A stretch of 64,000 bases of DNA from Silene latifolia (lineage: Eukaryota; Streptophyta; Magnoliopsida; Caryophyllales; Caryophyllaceae), in assembly GCF_048544455.1 (NCBI RefSeq), contig NC_133526.1, forward strand, positions 512,001 through 576,000, given 5' to 3'. Numbering within the stretch: position 1 is the stretch's first letter; each line of letters opens with the position of its first letter. A program made the position numbers and the translations under genes. Positions 34,898 through 46,788 of the stretch are shown here, piece by piece. Below the pieces are notes generated by a model. The model did no database searches and was not told the origin of the DNA. It saw only the letters and a list, made by a program, of their open reading frames with translations.

Positions 34898-35005
34898 TTT
34901 CAATCATTGAAGTAACACTCTTTTGAGTCTTAATATCTAAGTTTACGTTTGATTGTTAAGAAACAAGTACGTTACGTGTAACGTGTTTCTGGGTTTGGTA
35001 ACAAA

Positions 35006-35193
35006 CACAAATTCTTATTTCAGACCGTCATATCCGTCTAAAATTGTCAGACGGATACCATTTTCTCTAACAAAAAACCCATTTAGGATGTGAGTGGGAA
35101 CGCACATGGGGGTATTCCACCACCCATGTGCTTCTCACTTGTAAGAGGTCTTATTGCGGTCTGAAATAAGGCGATCTGAAGCAAGACGGACTA
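35006..35193. mobile_element. Mutator-like MITE, unit 1 only
   Basis: 188 bp starting CACAAATTCTTATTTCAGAC, bordered by the 9-bp direct repeat GGTAACAAA (34997-35005 and 35194-35202). The matching place in unit 2 (near 42413-42421) has a single GGTAACAAA, the empty site. Nine-base duplications are typical of Mutator-like elements. Confidence 0.82.
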
Positions 35194-35418
35194 GGTAACA
35201 AATTGTCTGATTGTTAAGAAATAAGGAGGAAACATGGATTGCTACTTCACAACAAAAATCCAACCAATATCTTGCTTACTTAAGTTGATTTTTCTTCCAT
35301 TTTGGGCCCCTCCAATTATCCAACTCTTATGATTCAGAGGAAAAATATCTATTTTATATTAAAACGAGTTATCTATAAAGCGAATACCTCTAATTGATGC
35401 ATAATTTTTCACTTCTAA

Positions 35419-35878
35419 GGGGGCGTTTGTTTCGTGCACGAGTATGGGGTTGGAATCAGGAATCATACCCGGGTGGTATGGGTTTGGAACTTGATTCCTC
35501 ATACCTTGTGTTTGGTTCATTTTTGAGTGATATGGGTTTGAACATCAATTAAAGTTAAAATGCGTAAATTAAAGTATTATAAATAATAATTTTCAATATT
35601 ATAAAATCATGAAAATGATTAGTTAATCAAATAAGTATATAAAAAATTGGATTTACAATATGCTATAATTTGTTTTTTCATATTTTTGATCAATTTAGTT
35701 TGATAGCCGTGGATATCAATCTCATACCCACCCCCCTCCTTGAGTATGAGAAACCCATACCTCATGGGTTTGAGGTATGGGTATGAAACCCTTGTATTTG
35801 CCAAACAAACACTTGGTATGGGTTTGGCTCATTCCAAACCCATACCTCATATTTTTTTTGGGTGAACCAAACACCCCC
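35419..35878. mobile_element. Tourist-like MITE, unit 1 only
   Basis: 460 bp with ends GGGGGCGTTTGTTT and, inverted, GAACCAAACACCCCC, flanked by TAA on both sides. The corresponding place in unit 2 (near 42905) lacks it. Confidence 0.75.
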
Positions 35879-37639
35879 TAATTGGCATACGTAGCATTTT
35901 GTTACGCTAAGAAACCATTTGAAACATGAAAAAAGTATAAACTTAAAATGAGGCAAATTTGAAATAACAATGTTTTGTGATAAATCATTTTAAGGTTTGA
36001 AATAAAGGTGTTCAAATGCGGGTTTGGGCTGAATATGGGCCGGGGTCATGTAACTTTTTCCCCACAGACAAGCGGGTTAGCGGATTCGGGACGGGTTAAT
36101 GGGCCGTGCCTTTGTATTTCTGTTAAAATGCATTGTCCGTACCCATTTTTTAGCGCGCGAGAAGAACCGGGTTCAATGAACGGAATGATCCATGAACAAC
36201 TCTAGTTTAAAATGAGTTACTACCTCCAATTTAGACCAAATTATTGGCAATTTAAATTTCTCCTCACATATTTGTGGGCCACGGATAATTTGGTCTAGAT
36301 TGAAGGAAGCACACCTTGACCTTATAGTCGTATACATAAAGTCAATGATAAAACATATCTCGCTGAAGACGGACATATTCTTCATAAGCTAAAGACGGAT
36401 CAAGTAATATCCAAGTTGGTACTATTATTTTGCTTTTGTCTTATCTACCCACTTGAATAATACTTACCCATCTTCACCTTGTGACGGATATGTCTGTCTT
36501 CAATGAGAATTTGTGCACATATATTAAGTGTCGTTACATCCATGCTATTTTCTGCTCCTTACTTTTGAAATATTTTTTCTTAGGAGGAAAAATGTAAACC
36601 ATTTGCACCACTTGTTAGAAATTGGACAAAAACACAATCTAATACTCCGTAATTGCAATTTGAAAGTGATGCAAAAGTAACTTTCTCACATTGATTGTTA
36701 GAGAGATTTTCTACAAAATAAAGAAAACAATGGAAGAGGAATTCAGGAACATTTCTCATAAAATCAGTTTACGCAATCACTCAACTTGTTTTACTCAAAA
36801 ATAATTATCCCACCAAACATTTAAATAGGACTATACATTCACATTTAAATCCACTGTATATGTAAAACGGAACCAAATAATTAGTATACCCACGAGAGTT
36901 GCAAATATATACCTTAAACCCATTTCAAGCAGAAAACAATCTTAAATAAGACTTAGTGTTCCACTAAAATGAGTTCATAGAACATCATGACTCATGAATA
37001 ACAAATTTGTGTACTAGAACAACATACATTCAACCGTCTTATAACTACCTAACTCCACAATCGGGATATAACCATAATCAACTAGTCTTGCTTAAGACAA
37101 TAATATCCATTTTAATAGTAAAGCGAATTTAAATAATGCCAAATGATGATTTAAAGAAAAAACTATTTATTACTCCATATTTACATAGGCAACTTTCCTT
37201 ATTACTCCGTATATGATACGGTGCCATCAGATCGTACCCAATCTCGTTACCACCCTCTCACACGCTCTTATAGTCTTATGTAATCTCATTATTTTAGTAG
37301 TCTCCAGTATACTGCACGCGAGAGGGTGGTACCGATATTTGATATCACCGGTAACGTTCTCATTTTCCTAAAGGAATATTACCGTCTTAAACACGAATTT
37401 GTGAACGATAAATAATCCAAGACTAGGTCAAAATTTTGGAAGAAAAGCCAAACAAAAGAACAGAGAAGCAACAGTAGTGAGCAGCTGTATGGAGGGCATG
37501 TTACAACTTACAACCGTGTTTCAAAGCCCCTTGGTTAGTTACATACTCACTACTTCTCTCTCCAATCACACCGCATTACAACATTTCCTATAATCCAAAT
37601 AAACTTTATATTAATTATTTAATTATATCCTATAGTTTT

Positions 37640-37653
37640 TATATATATATATA
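37640..37653 (+). promoter_or_regulatory. TATA box, first DUF761 gene
   Basis: An alternating TA run, (TA)7, about 100 bases before the ATG at 37751. The second gene has the same promoter with a shorter run. Confidence 0.6.
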
Positions 37654-37750
37654 CCCATGCATAACTAACTACTTTATTCCACAATAACAAACTTACTTGC
37701 AAAAGACATAAAACTTTCATATTACAACTAAAGAAACATAATTAATTAAC

Positions 37751-38254
37751 ATGGGAATGAAAAGATCTACATGCGACGACGCGGCTCGTCGAGCATGGAG
37801 ACTCTTAAGGCTATCATTGTTATGGGCTAGGAAAGGTGGGTTGCTAAAATGTAGGCTTGTGGCCGAGTTAAGGCACATGCCTAAGTACCTTAAGGGTCAT
37901 CACAAGGTGTCTAGGGATATGATTCGGTATGGTGAGCGTGAGCTCTCGTTCGATGATACACCCGTGTTTCATCTTCGGATGAACCGGCATAGCTCGTTGA
38001 GGTTTAAGATGCCGTGTATTAGGCCGGAGGTTGTTGACTTTGATTACGAGTTTGAGGATGAAGGTGGTGATTATGAGGATGTTGGGTATAAGGGGTACGG
38101 AACGACGAGTTTCGACAATGATGATGAAGAACAAGTTGAGGATGAAGGGATTGATGTTAAAGCTGAGGAGTTTATTGCTAATTTTTATGCACAAATGAAG
38201 ATGCAAAAACAGATTTCATTTCAAAGAAGACAACATATCATTCAAGCACTTTGA
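37751..38254 (+). CDS. DUF761 family protein, copy 1
   Basis: A single-exon gene of 167 residues. The N-terminal RRAWRLLRLSLLWARKGG segment and the C-terminal EEFIANFYAQMKMQKQISF segment are the two conserved parts of plant DUF761 (cotton-fibre-expressed-type) proteins; the middle is rich in Asp, Glu, Tyr and Gly. The molecular function of the family is not known. Residues 86-105 (NRHSSLRFKMPCIRPEVVDF) are also shared by close relatives. Compared with copy 2 it has LSLLW for LALLW, one Arg-Glu unit less in the GERELS segment, and IIQAL for ILQAL. A Copia element begins only about 30 bases after the stop, so its 3' untranslated region must come largely from that element. Confidence 0.85.
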   Translation: MGMKRSTCDDAARRAWRLLRLSLLWARKGGLLKCRLVAELRHMPKYLKGHHKVSRDMIRYGERELSFDDTPVFHLRMNRHSSLRFKMPCIRPEVVDFDYEFEDEGGDYEDVGYKGYGTTSFDNDDEEQVEDEGIDVKAEEFIANFYAQMKMQKQISFQRRQHIIQAL

Positions 38255-38282
38255 AAGAATATCGATTTAGGGTTCGATGATT

Positions 38283-41200
38283 CCAATGCTGCAAGCTCTT
38301 TGGACATGGCAGCCACCCATAAAGGATTTTGCTTGGCCTGCTTGTATGTGGTAGGCTCTACCACAGACATCACATTATTAAGTGACTTCAACAAATGTGC
38401 AGGGTAAGAAGCTTGATCAAGAATGGAAAAAGCTGCACCAGAGGAGACTGCAGTTGCACCAGTAGACTTAGACAAGGTGGGGTAGTCATAATCCTTCAAC
38501 CAGGATGGTACACTTCTGACCCTGCTAGTGTTCCTTGGAATAGAAGGGACAACAAGTTCAACAACTGGTGGAGAAGAAGCACTGATTTGATCAATGCTAG
38601 CTGGAATGACATGATCAGCAGTTTCTGAACTAGTATTTTGTGTATTAGTGATAGAAAGAAAATTATTTGTATTTGGCTGATTTGTAATAGTGATTTCTTC
38701 ATCAAGTAACTGATCCAAAAAATTTGGATTGGAAGTAGAAAGGGAAGTGTTCTCAATGAATGGCATTGTGGTTTTTGTTTTGTTTGATTTGTAAGGGAAA
38801 ACATGTTCTTGAAACTCCACATCTCTGCTAATTAAAATCTTCTGAGTATCCAAATCAAATAATTTGTATGCCTTCTGACCATGAGGATAGCCTATAAAGA
38901 CACATCTCCTTCCTTTAGACTGAAACTTATCCCTCTGCTTGCTTGGAATTAGAGCAAAACATTGGCAACCAATGACCTTGAGATGATCATAGTAGGAGGG
39001 CACACTCCCTAGTAACAGCTCATAAGGTGTCCTCCACCCTAAAATGGCAGTTGGTAATCTATTGATGATATATGTGGCAGCAAGTAAACATTCTCCCCAA
39101 AACCTTTTGGGTAGATTAGCATACAACATCATGGCCCTAGCTGTTTCAACAAGGTGCCTATGCTTTCTCTCAACTCGTCCATTCTCCGCTTGAGGAACAC
39201 CGTGCACTTTTTCTCGTGGACAATGCCTCTTAAGGCAAACAACTCTAAAAAGGAACCTTGTATAATCTCTGTTCCATTATCACTCCTTACAAGCTTGATG
39301 CATTTCCCAAACTGAGTTCTAACTTGATTATAAAAATTTTCTATAATCCTACTAACTTGTGTCTTGTCTTGTAACAAGAAAGTCCAAGTGACCCTAGAAT
39401 GGTCATCAACTATAGTCAAGAAGTAGTGTGCTCTAGTGAGTGATGCAACTTTGTAAGGACCCCATAGGTCAATGTGAATGAGCCCAAAAATTTCAGTGGC
39501 TCTAGAAAGATCCCTTTCAAAAGACTATTTATGCAATTTAGCCATAATGCAAACATCACAGGAATAACTTTGTAAATCTGATGTATTAAAACCAAAGAAT
39601 ATGTCTTAGTTTTACAAAGAGAGGTGTGTCCTAAACGAGCATGAGCAAGCTCCACAGCACTATGTGCTTTACACCTATCCTCGCTATTACAAAGCAAACA
39701 TTCAGATTTCTTGAAATTCTTATTGAAACTACTAACAGATTCCTCAATAGTATGCTTATTATAACTAGTGCTATAATGAGAAGATGCATTTTGCATTGAC
39801 TGATGCTGCAATTTGTATAAACCTCCATCTTTGTGCCCTACGGCCAAGATGTGGTGCTCAGAGTCCTGTATAATGCAGGAATTAGCATCAAACTGAGTGA
39901 CTAAACCATGATTAGTCATTAACTTTCCTATAGAAAGTAAGTTTTGTTTGAAATCAGGAATGAATAAAGTCTCATGTAGTGTGATCTTAGGACTTATTCT
40001 GACATCTCCTACAAAATTCACTAACTTAGTTGATCAATCAGGCAAACCAACCATAACAGGTGTTTTTAACTTCCTAATGTTGGTAAATAAATGTCTCTGA
40101 GATGACATATGATCAGATGCTCCTGAATCTAATATCCATTCAACAACATTATTCTTGGATTTGGGAGAAATAACAGCGTTTGAAGCAAGTATTTTACCCG
40201 CAAAATTGACAAATTTAGTGGAGTAATCTTGTCCACCGAGCCTAGCTTGCATTGCACTTAGAACACAGTCACGATGGACATTAACCAGGTCCTTGTCAAT
40301 CTTGCTATGAGAATGAGAAGTAGAACCTTGATCAAACTTAAAATCGTGGAGGTGAAGAATTGCTCTCTAAATCAAAAGGCATATCTTCCTGAAGCTCAAC
40401 ATTATTTGCAGACTTATAGTTGTTGTGAGGTTTATAACTGTTGTGAGGCTTCTGCTTCTTGAACCTTTGTGCCCCTGACTGTGCTGCACCTCCATTCCTA
40501 TTCAGATAACTAATCTTCTGATCCTCATTAAGATCCCAACAAGTATCAAGAGTATGACCTTTCTTCTGACAGTTACTACACAAACGTTCCTCATAATTAG
40601 GTTTCTTTCCATCTCTTCTCCATACATTCCAATTACCTTGATTTGATCCAGCTCTATTAGCAGCCAGCGCATTAACATCTGTAGTAGGTTGATTCAAGAT
40701 AGAGATTGATTTCTGACTCTCTACTTGTTGAACAAAGGAGTAAACCTTATTTACTGTGGATAGAGGATCCATTGACAGTATATTAGTCTTTAATGTGTCA
40801 AATGTCTCATTCAATCCCATTAAAAACATCAGAACCTTCTCACGAGATGAAGCATCAACTATCTTCTTCAAGACGTTGCAGGTACACTTACACAAGTGCA
40901 TTCAGGTATTCCTTCTACTTCCTCGATCTCATCCCAACGACGTTTAAGCTTGTTATAGTACTCAACAACAGAATAAGAGTCTTGACCTAAATTTCGCAAC
41001 TCTTTCTTGAATTGAAACAACAAAGGTGCATTGGATTGGCCATATCGTTCCTGAATCTCACTCCACAATGCCACGATTTAGCGAGAGAATCCACTCTTGA
41101 CCTCGGAGTCATAGAACGAGAATCCAAAGAACGTATCATGTAATCACAACGCACCAAGCCTTGTACTTATCGACGTAATTTCGAGCACAAAGAATGGCGC

Positions 41201-41925
41201 CATTGATGAAACCTTTTTTGTTCTTAGATCCGAGCGCAAGAACTACTCCACGAGTCCAATTAATGAAATCTTTTCCATTAAAAGGAGAATTAACAAGGGA
41301 CATGTTCGGATTATCAGATTGAGAGAGGAAAAGCGGCTCATCGTAAGGATTGCGATAAGACGATTGATCAACAGATTCAGAGATAGTCATTGTTGACAGT
41401 AATGTAACGCAACAGATTAATTTGTGATTTTCTGTAAAAATGCTGAAGAAAAGCTTGATTTTTGTGTTTTTGTTGATTTTGTGAGAAATTTAAATGAAAA
41501 GAAGCGAAATTAAGCGAAAAGAGACGAACGAATTAACGATTTGATCAAGAAAAAAACAAGATGATTAGCTGGATCAAGAGACAGGACTTTAGCCTGCTCT
41601 GATACCATGTGAAATCATCAGACTTGATGATGAAACTCCATTAATGGTGAGGGAAGCCATTAGAGTAGCTTGAAGATGCTAGATATTTGTTGAGAGAGAA
41701 AGAGTAAATAAAATGTGTTTGTTATTGAATGAAAATGAATCAGATAATTTACAGAGTTTGTGTTTCTTCTTTATATACAAATTTAGTTAGCCTATTCTAA
41801 CTAACACAAATGCTCAATCATCAATCCGTGTGCCTCCATATGCTTCATGCTGATTGGTCCTTATCCTACACCTTGTGCTTGTGTTTCTTTACCACTGTTA
41901 CTCTGTTAGCACACTCTTTCTCACA
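38283..41925 (-). mobile_element. Ty1/Copia LTR retrotransposon, broken
   Basis: Read on the minus strand, the parts in order are: an LTR (41925-41608, TG...CA ends), a primer-binding site complementary to initiator Met tRNA (TGGTATCAGAGC, 41606-41595), a gag region with a zinc knuckle of the Cys-x2-Cys-x4-His-x4-Cys type, a protease region (DSGASDHM), an integrase core and GAG-preintegrase region, and the beginning of the reverse transcriptase. The order protease-integrase-RT marks it as Copia. It looks broken, with several breaks, and only one LTR was recognised. It lies in unit 1 of the duplication and is absent from unit 2, so it inserted after the duplication or was lost from unit 2. Confidence 0.88.
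41608..41925 (-). repeat. LTR of the Copia element
   Basis: 318 bp, TGTGAAATC at the left and TTCTCACA at the right on the plus strand, so an inverted TGTGA...TCACA frame. It adjoins the primer-binding site on its left side, which makes it the 5' LTR of a minus-strand element. Host sequence shared with unit 2 resumes just beyond it near 41932. Confidence 0.75.
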
Positions 41926-42514
41926 ATACTGTATTATTCACCATATCACTTTATATTGATATAGTCAGTAGAATGTTGTATGCAATTTTGGTTCTTTACT
42001 GCGACGCTTGTAAATACCGAGTCTTCATGTCATTTTGTCACACTTTCCAACGATCCAAGTATTTCGAAAGTGCAAAATTAGTTTCGGAAAAAATGGTTAA
42101 AAAATGATTTTTTTTTTTGGCAGTGAAAAAAAAGCAGATTTGTTGAAAAACATGTTTCAGCTCAAATGTTCAGGGGGATTGGATCGGAATTCGTCTGAAT
42201 GCTTTCTAAAAGACTTAAAAGAGCGTAAAATGATGAGTAGAAAATGACTTCGAAACAAATATCAAGAGAAATATTCTCGTAAGAAAACTAATGATATGCC
42301 AAAAGCAGAATGCTTGCAATCATTGAAGTAACACTCTTTGAGTCTCTTAATATCTAAGTTTACGTTTGATTGTTAAGAAACAAGTACGTTACGTGTAACG
42401 TGTTTCTGGGTTTGGTAACAAATTGTCTGATTGTTAAGAAATAAGGAGGAAACATGGATTGCTACTTCACAACAAAAATCCAACCAATATCTTGCTTACT
42501 TAAGTTGATTTTTA

Positions 42515-42711
42515 CAATTGGTCTCCCTTGTGACGGGTTACCATTTGTGACGGATATTTTGTGAGATAAAATGGTAACAAAATGGGTTAGTGGAGAAAGG
42601 GGACCACATGAATAGTGTTGCAGAGAGAGAAAAAGTGGGTACATTGTGAGATAAAATGGTATCCGTCTTCAGCTTGTGACGGATATGTCATGTCTTCAAT
42701 GAGAATTTGTG
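42515..42711. mobile_element. Mutator-like MITE, unit 2 only
   Basis: 197 bp bordered by the 9-bp direct repeat TGATTTTTA (42506-42514 and 42712-42720); unit 1 has the empty site near 35287. The inner GTGACGGATAT words and the CACAAATTCTCATTGAAGAC end (inverted) relate it to the elements at 35006 and 44915. Confidence 0.78.
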
Positions 42712-43081
42712 TGATTTTTATTCCATTTTGGGCCCCTCCAATTATCCAACTCTTCTGATTCAACATTTATATTTCAGATGAAAAATATCTGTTTTATAGT
42801 TAAAACGAGTTAACTATGTAGTATTACTCAGGCTTATAAATGAGACAAAAAAATGGAGAAAATTTTTTGTCCCTATTTATTTATATAAAGCGAATACCTC
42901 TAATTGATTGGCGTATGTAGCATTTTGTTACGTTAAGAAACCATTTGAAACATGAAAAATTGAAACATATAAACTTAAAATGAGGCAAATTTGAAATAAC
43001 AATATTTTGTGACAAATCATTTTAAGGTTTAAAATGAGTTACTTCCTCCAATTTAGACCAAAATATTGGCAATTTAAGTTT

Positions 43082-43533
43082 CGGATAATTCACGCGGTAG
43101 TCGGTACCCTTGAGTTTTGCAACTTTGCACGAAATACCCAAATTTTTGATCCGGAAAATTTAAAGAGGTCATAATTAGTGTTTACGAGTTCAGAAAATTA
43201 CGATTTTTTTTTCTAAATCGCTCATCTTTCCGAGAACTACTATTTGAAAAAAAAAGGTCACATTTTGATCCCGTTACTAGGAGTTATTGTGCCTCAAAGT
43301 CTTCGACCGAACAAACTTTGTGTGATCATATCTCTTGGTTACAACTTACAAGTTCCAAACTCGTCATTTTTTTTTTCAAATCGTAGTTCTCGGAAAGATG
43401 ATCGATTTGAAAAAAAAATCTTCAAGTTCTGAGTTCATAAACACGAGTTATGGCCTTTTTAGGTTTTCCAGATCAAAAATTTGGATATTTCAGGTAAAGT
43501 GGCAAAGTTCAAGGGTACCGTGTGAATTATCCG
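43082..43533. mobile_element. Mutator-like element, unit 2 only
   Basis: 452 bp with terminal inverted repeats CGGATAATTCACGCGGTA and, inverted, TACCGTGTGAATTATCCG, bordered by the 9-bp repeat TTTAAGTTT/TTTAAATTT. Unit 1 has the empty site at about 36250. Related to 19273-19546. A pair of inner inverted repeats (TTTTTTTTCTAAATCGCTCATC and its partner near 43370-43410) could fold back. Confidence 0.82.
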
Positions 43534-43642
43534 TTTAAATTTCTCCTCACATATTTGTGGGCCACGGATAATTTGGTCTAGATTGGAGGGAGCACAGTAT
43601 CACACCTTATAGTCGTATACATAAAGTCACTCATAAAACATA

Positions 43643-43899
43643 CTTCCTCCCATCCAAACCAAAGGTAACAGTTGCTTTATCACACTTGTCGAGACACGTT
43701 TTGTGACGTGAATATCTTTAGTTACAAATTATTAAAAATTATAAAAATTTGATATTCTTATAGCATTCATGACGATAAATCAAACAAGATCTCACATGAC
43801 TATATTTTATCTTATAGATTGAGAATAATATCAAAGATTCCCGACGACCATGAATAGTGCCAAAAAGCAAGTGTTACCTTTGGTTTGGATGGGAGGGAG
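43643..43899. mobile_element. Stowaway-like MITE, unit 2 only
   Basis: 257 bp, with near-perfect inverted ends CTTCCTCCCATCCAAACC and GGTTTGGATGGGAGGGAG, flanked by TA on both sides. Unit 1 shows the uninterrupted site ACATATCTC near 36355. Confidence 0.85.
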
Positions 43900-44522
43900 T
43901 ATCTGTCACTCTAGTCCTTGTAAATTCAAGTTATTTTAATCTTACACTCAAATATACGTATTAAGTAATCCATGCTATTTTCTCCTCTTTAATTTTTGAA
44001 ATATTTTTTCTTAGAGGAAAATTGTAAATATTTCAATAAGCCATTTGCACCACTTGTTAGCAGATCTCATACAAAAAAACAATCTGATAATTGCAATTTG
44101 AAAGTGATGCAAAAGTAACTTTCTCACATTGATTGTAAGAGAGATTTTCTACAAAATCGAAAACAACGGAAGAGGAATTCAGGAACATTTCTCATAAAAT
44201 CAGTTTACGCAATCACTCAACTTATTTTACTCGAAAATAATTATCCCACCAAACATTTAAATAGGACTATACATTCACATTTAAGTCCAGTGTATATGTA
44301 AAACGGATCCAAATAATTAGTATACCCACGAGAGTTGCAAATATATACCTTAAACCCATTTCAAGCAGAAAACAATCTTAAATAAGACTTAGTGTTCCAC
44401 TAAAATGAGTTCATAGAACATCATGACTCATGAATAACAAATTTGTGTACTAGAACAACACATACATTCAACCGTCTTATAACTACCTAACTCCACAATC
44501 GGGATATAACCATAATCAACTA

Positions 44523-44820
44523 CTCCCTCCATTCAACTCCACTTTACATGTATTCCATTTCCGTCCATTCAACTCCACTTTACAGGTTTCTTTATTTGGC
44601 TAAAAAAGTTGACAATTCTATCCTTATTGAAAATCTTTATTTACAAAAAATGCCATTCAAACCCCACACTAACCCACCATAAACCCCACCTTTATGTTTT
44701 TTTAATATTTTTAACCTCTTCTTTCTCTCTCCCCATGTACTTTTAATACTTTTTTTAATCCGCTCCTTAATATCCGTGTAAAAACCAAAATTGCAAAGTG
44801 GAGTTGAATGGAGTGAGTAG
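44523..44820. mobile_element. Stowaway-like MITE, unit 2 only
   Basis: 298 bp with ends CTCCCTCCATTCAACTCCAC and, inverted, GTGGAGTTGAATGGAGTGAG, flanked by TA. The empty site is CAACTAGTC near 37082 in unit 1. Confidence 0.85.
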
Positions 44821-44914
44821 TAGTCTTGCTTAAGACAATAATATCCATTTTAATAGTAAAGCAAATTTAGTACCAAAAAAAAATCATAAAGCGAATTTAA
44901 ATACTGCCAAATAA

Positions 44915-45104
44915 CACAAATTCTTATTTCAGACCGCCATATCCGTCTAAAATGGTCAGACGGATACCATTTCCTCTCACAAAAAACCCATTTAGGGTGT
45001 GAGTGGGAAAGCACATGGGGTGTCCCACCACCTATGTCTTCTCCGGCACTTCGAGAGGCCTTATCATGATGCGAAATAAGGCATTTCTGAAAGAAGACGA
45101 CTTG
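44915..45104. mobile_element. Mutator-like MITE, unit 2 only
   Basis: 190 bp, same family as 35006-35193, bordered by the 9-bp repeat GCCAAATAA (44906-44914 and 45105-45113). Unit 1 has a single copy near 37138. The same family therefore hit both units independently at different places. Confidence 0.82.
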
Positions 45105-45566
45105 GCCAAATAATGATTTAAAGAGAAACTATTTATTATTACTCCGTATATGATAGCGCGCCACCAAGTGGTAGCCAATCTCATTACCACCTTCTCACAT
45201 GCCTTTATGTAGGCCCATTACTTTAGTAGTCTCTTGTATATTGCCCGTGAGAGGGTAGTACCGATATTTGATATCACCAGTAACGCCGTCTCATTTTCCT
45301 AAAGAAATATTATCGTCTTAAACAAGAATTTGTGAATGATAATTAATCCAAGACTAGGTCAAAAAATTGGAAGAAAAGCCAAACAAAAGAACAGAGAAGC
45401 AACAGTAGTGAGCAGCTGTATGGAGGGCATGTTACAACTTACAACCGTGTTTCAAAGCCCCTTGGTTACACACTCACTACTTCTCTCTCCAATCACACCG
45501 CGTTACAACATTTCCTATAATCCAATTAAACTTTATATTAATTATTTAATTATATCCTATAGTTTT

Positions 45567-45577
45567 TATATATATAC
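45567..45577 (+). promoter_or_regulatory. TATA box, second DUF761 gene
   Basis: TTATATATATA about 100 bases before the ATG at 45673, in the same surroundings as in copy 1 but with a shorter TA run. Confidence 0.6.
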
Positions 45578-45672
45578 CCATGCATAACTAACTACTTTTT
45601 TATTCCACAATAACAAACTTGCAAAAGACATAAAACTTTCATATTACAACTAAAGAAACATAATTAATTAAC

Positions 45673-46182
45673 ATGGGAATGAAAAGATCGACATGCGACG
45701 ACGCGGCTCGTCGAGCATGGAGACTCTTAAGGCTAGCATTGTTATGGGCTAGGAAAGGTGGGTTGCTAAAATGTAGGCTTGTGGCCGAGTTAAGGCACAT
45801 GCCTAAGTACCTTAAGGGTCACCATAAGGTGTCTAGGGATATGATTCGGTATGGTGAGCGTGAGCGTGAGCTCTCGTTCGATGATACACCCGTGTTTCAT
45901 CTTCGGATGAACCGGCATAGCTCGTTGAGGTTTAAGATGCCGTGTATTAGGCCGGAGGTTGTTGACTTTGATTACGAGTTTGAGGATGAAGGTGGTGATT
46001 ATGAGGATGTTGGGTATAAGGGGTACGGAACGACGAGTTTCGACAATGATGATGAAGAACAAGTTGAGGATGAAGGGATTGATGTTAAAGCTGAGGAGTT
46101 TATTGCTAATTTTTATGCACAAATGAAGATGCAAAAACAGATTTCATTTCAAAGAAGACAACATATCCTTCAAGCACTTTGA
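45673..46182 (+). CDS. DUF761 family protein, copy 2
   Basis: A single-exon gene of 169 residues, almost identical to the gene at 37751. It carries one extra Arg-Glu pair (GERERELS) from a GAGCGT hexamer repeat, and LALLW and ILQAL substitutions. The conserved N-terminal Trp/Leu/Arg-rich segment and C-terminal EEFIANFYAQM segment are both intact, so both copies look functional. Function is unknown for the family. A Mutator-like MITE begins five bases after the stop codon; its 9-bp target duplication includes the last two bases of the TGA codon. The 3' untranslated region therefore differs entirely from that of copy 1. Confidence 0.87.
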   Translation: MGMKRSTCDDAARRAWRLLRLALLWARKGGLLKCRLVAELRHMPKYLKGHHKVSRDMIRYGERERELSFDDTPVFHLRMNRHSSLRFKMPCIRPEVVDFDYEFEDEGGDYEDVGYKGYGTTSFDNDDEEQVEDEGIDVKAEEFIANFYAQMKMQKQISFQRRQHILQAL

Positions 46183-46187
46183 AAGAA

Positions 46188-46395
46188 CGGATATTTTCCA
46201 CGGTACCCTCGAACAGTGTATTAAATAACAAAAAAGGGATCATTAGTCATGGGAGTAACGGAGTGATACAGAAGTTTGGTAAAGGGTATTTTGGAAAAAA
46301 AAAAGGTAAACACATGGGTATCATATGTAGAAACTTAAAATGAGGGGTACCATATGTAATCTGCCAAAGTTCGAAGATACCATGGGAAAAAACCG
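46188..46395. mobile_element. Mutator-like MITE at the stop codon of DUF761 copy 2
   Basis: 208 bp with terminal inverted repeats CGGATATTTTCCACGGTACC and, inverted, GATACCATGGGAAAAAACCG, bordered by the exact 9-bp repeat TTGAAAGAA (46179-46187 and 46396-46404). In unit 1 the sequence CTTTGAAAGAATATCG is uninterrupted (about 38248-38263). Confidence 0.88.
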
Positions 46396-46788
46396 TTGAA
46401 AGAATATCGATTTAGGGCTCGATGATTCTAAGAAACATGTTTTGTTTTATATTATTTCACCATCTCACTTTATATTGATAGCCAGTAGAATGTTGTAATG
46501 CAATTTTGGTTCTTTACTGCACGCTTGTAAATACTGAGTCTTTTTTCGAAAGTGCAAAATTAGTTTCGGAAAAAATGATTTTTTTATTGTAGCAGTAAAA
46601 AAAAAGCAGATTTGCTGAAAAACATGTTTCAGCTCAAATGTTCAGGGGGATTGGATCGGAATTCGTCTGAATGCTTTCTAAAAGACTTAAAAGAGCGTAA
46701 AATGATGAGTAGAAAATGACTTCGAAACAAATATCAAGAGAAATATTCTCGTAAGAAAACCAAAGAAATGCCAAAAGCAGAATGCTTA

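Larger units (their letters stand above)
34898..46788. repeat. Tandem duplication carrying two DUF761 genes
   Basis: Unit 1 (about 34898-42315) and unit 2 (about 42316-46788) run in the same order from AATCATTGAAGTAACACTC to AAAAGCAGAATGCTT; the end of unit 1 joins the start of unit 2 directly. The size difference comes from insertions, mainly a Copia element and a Tourist MITE in unit 1, and two Mutator-like and two Stowaway MITEs in unit 2. The shared sequence is highly similar, including both promoters and coding regions. Confidence 0.9.
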
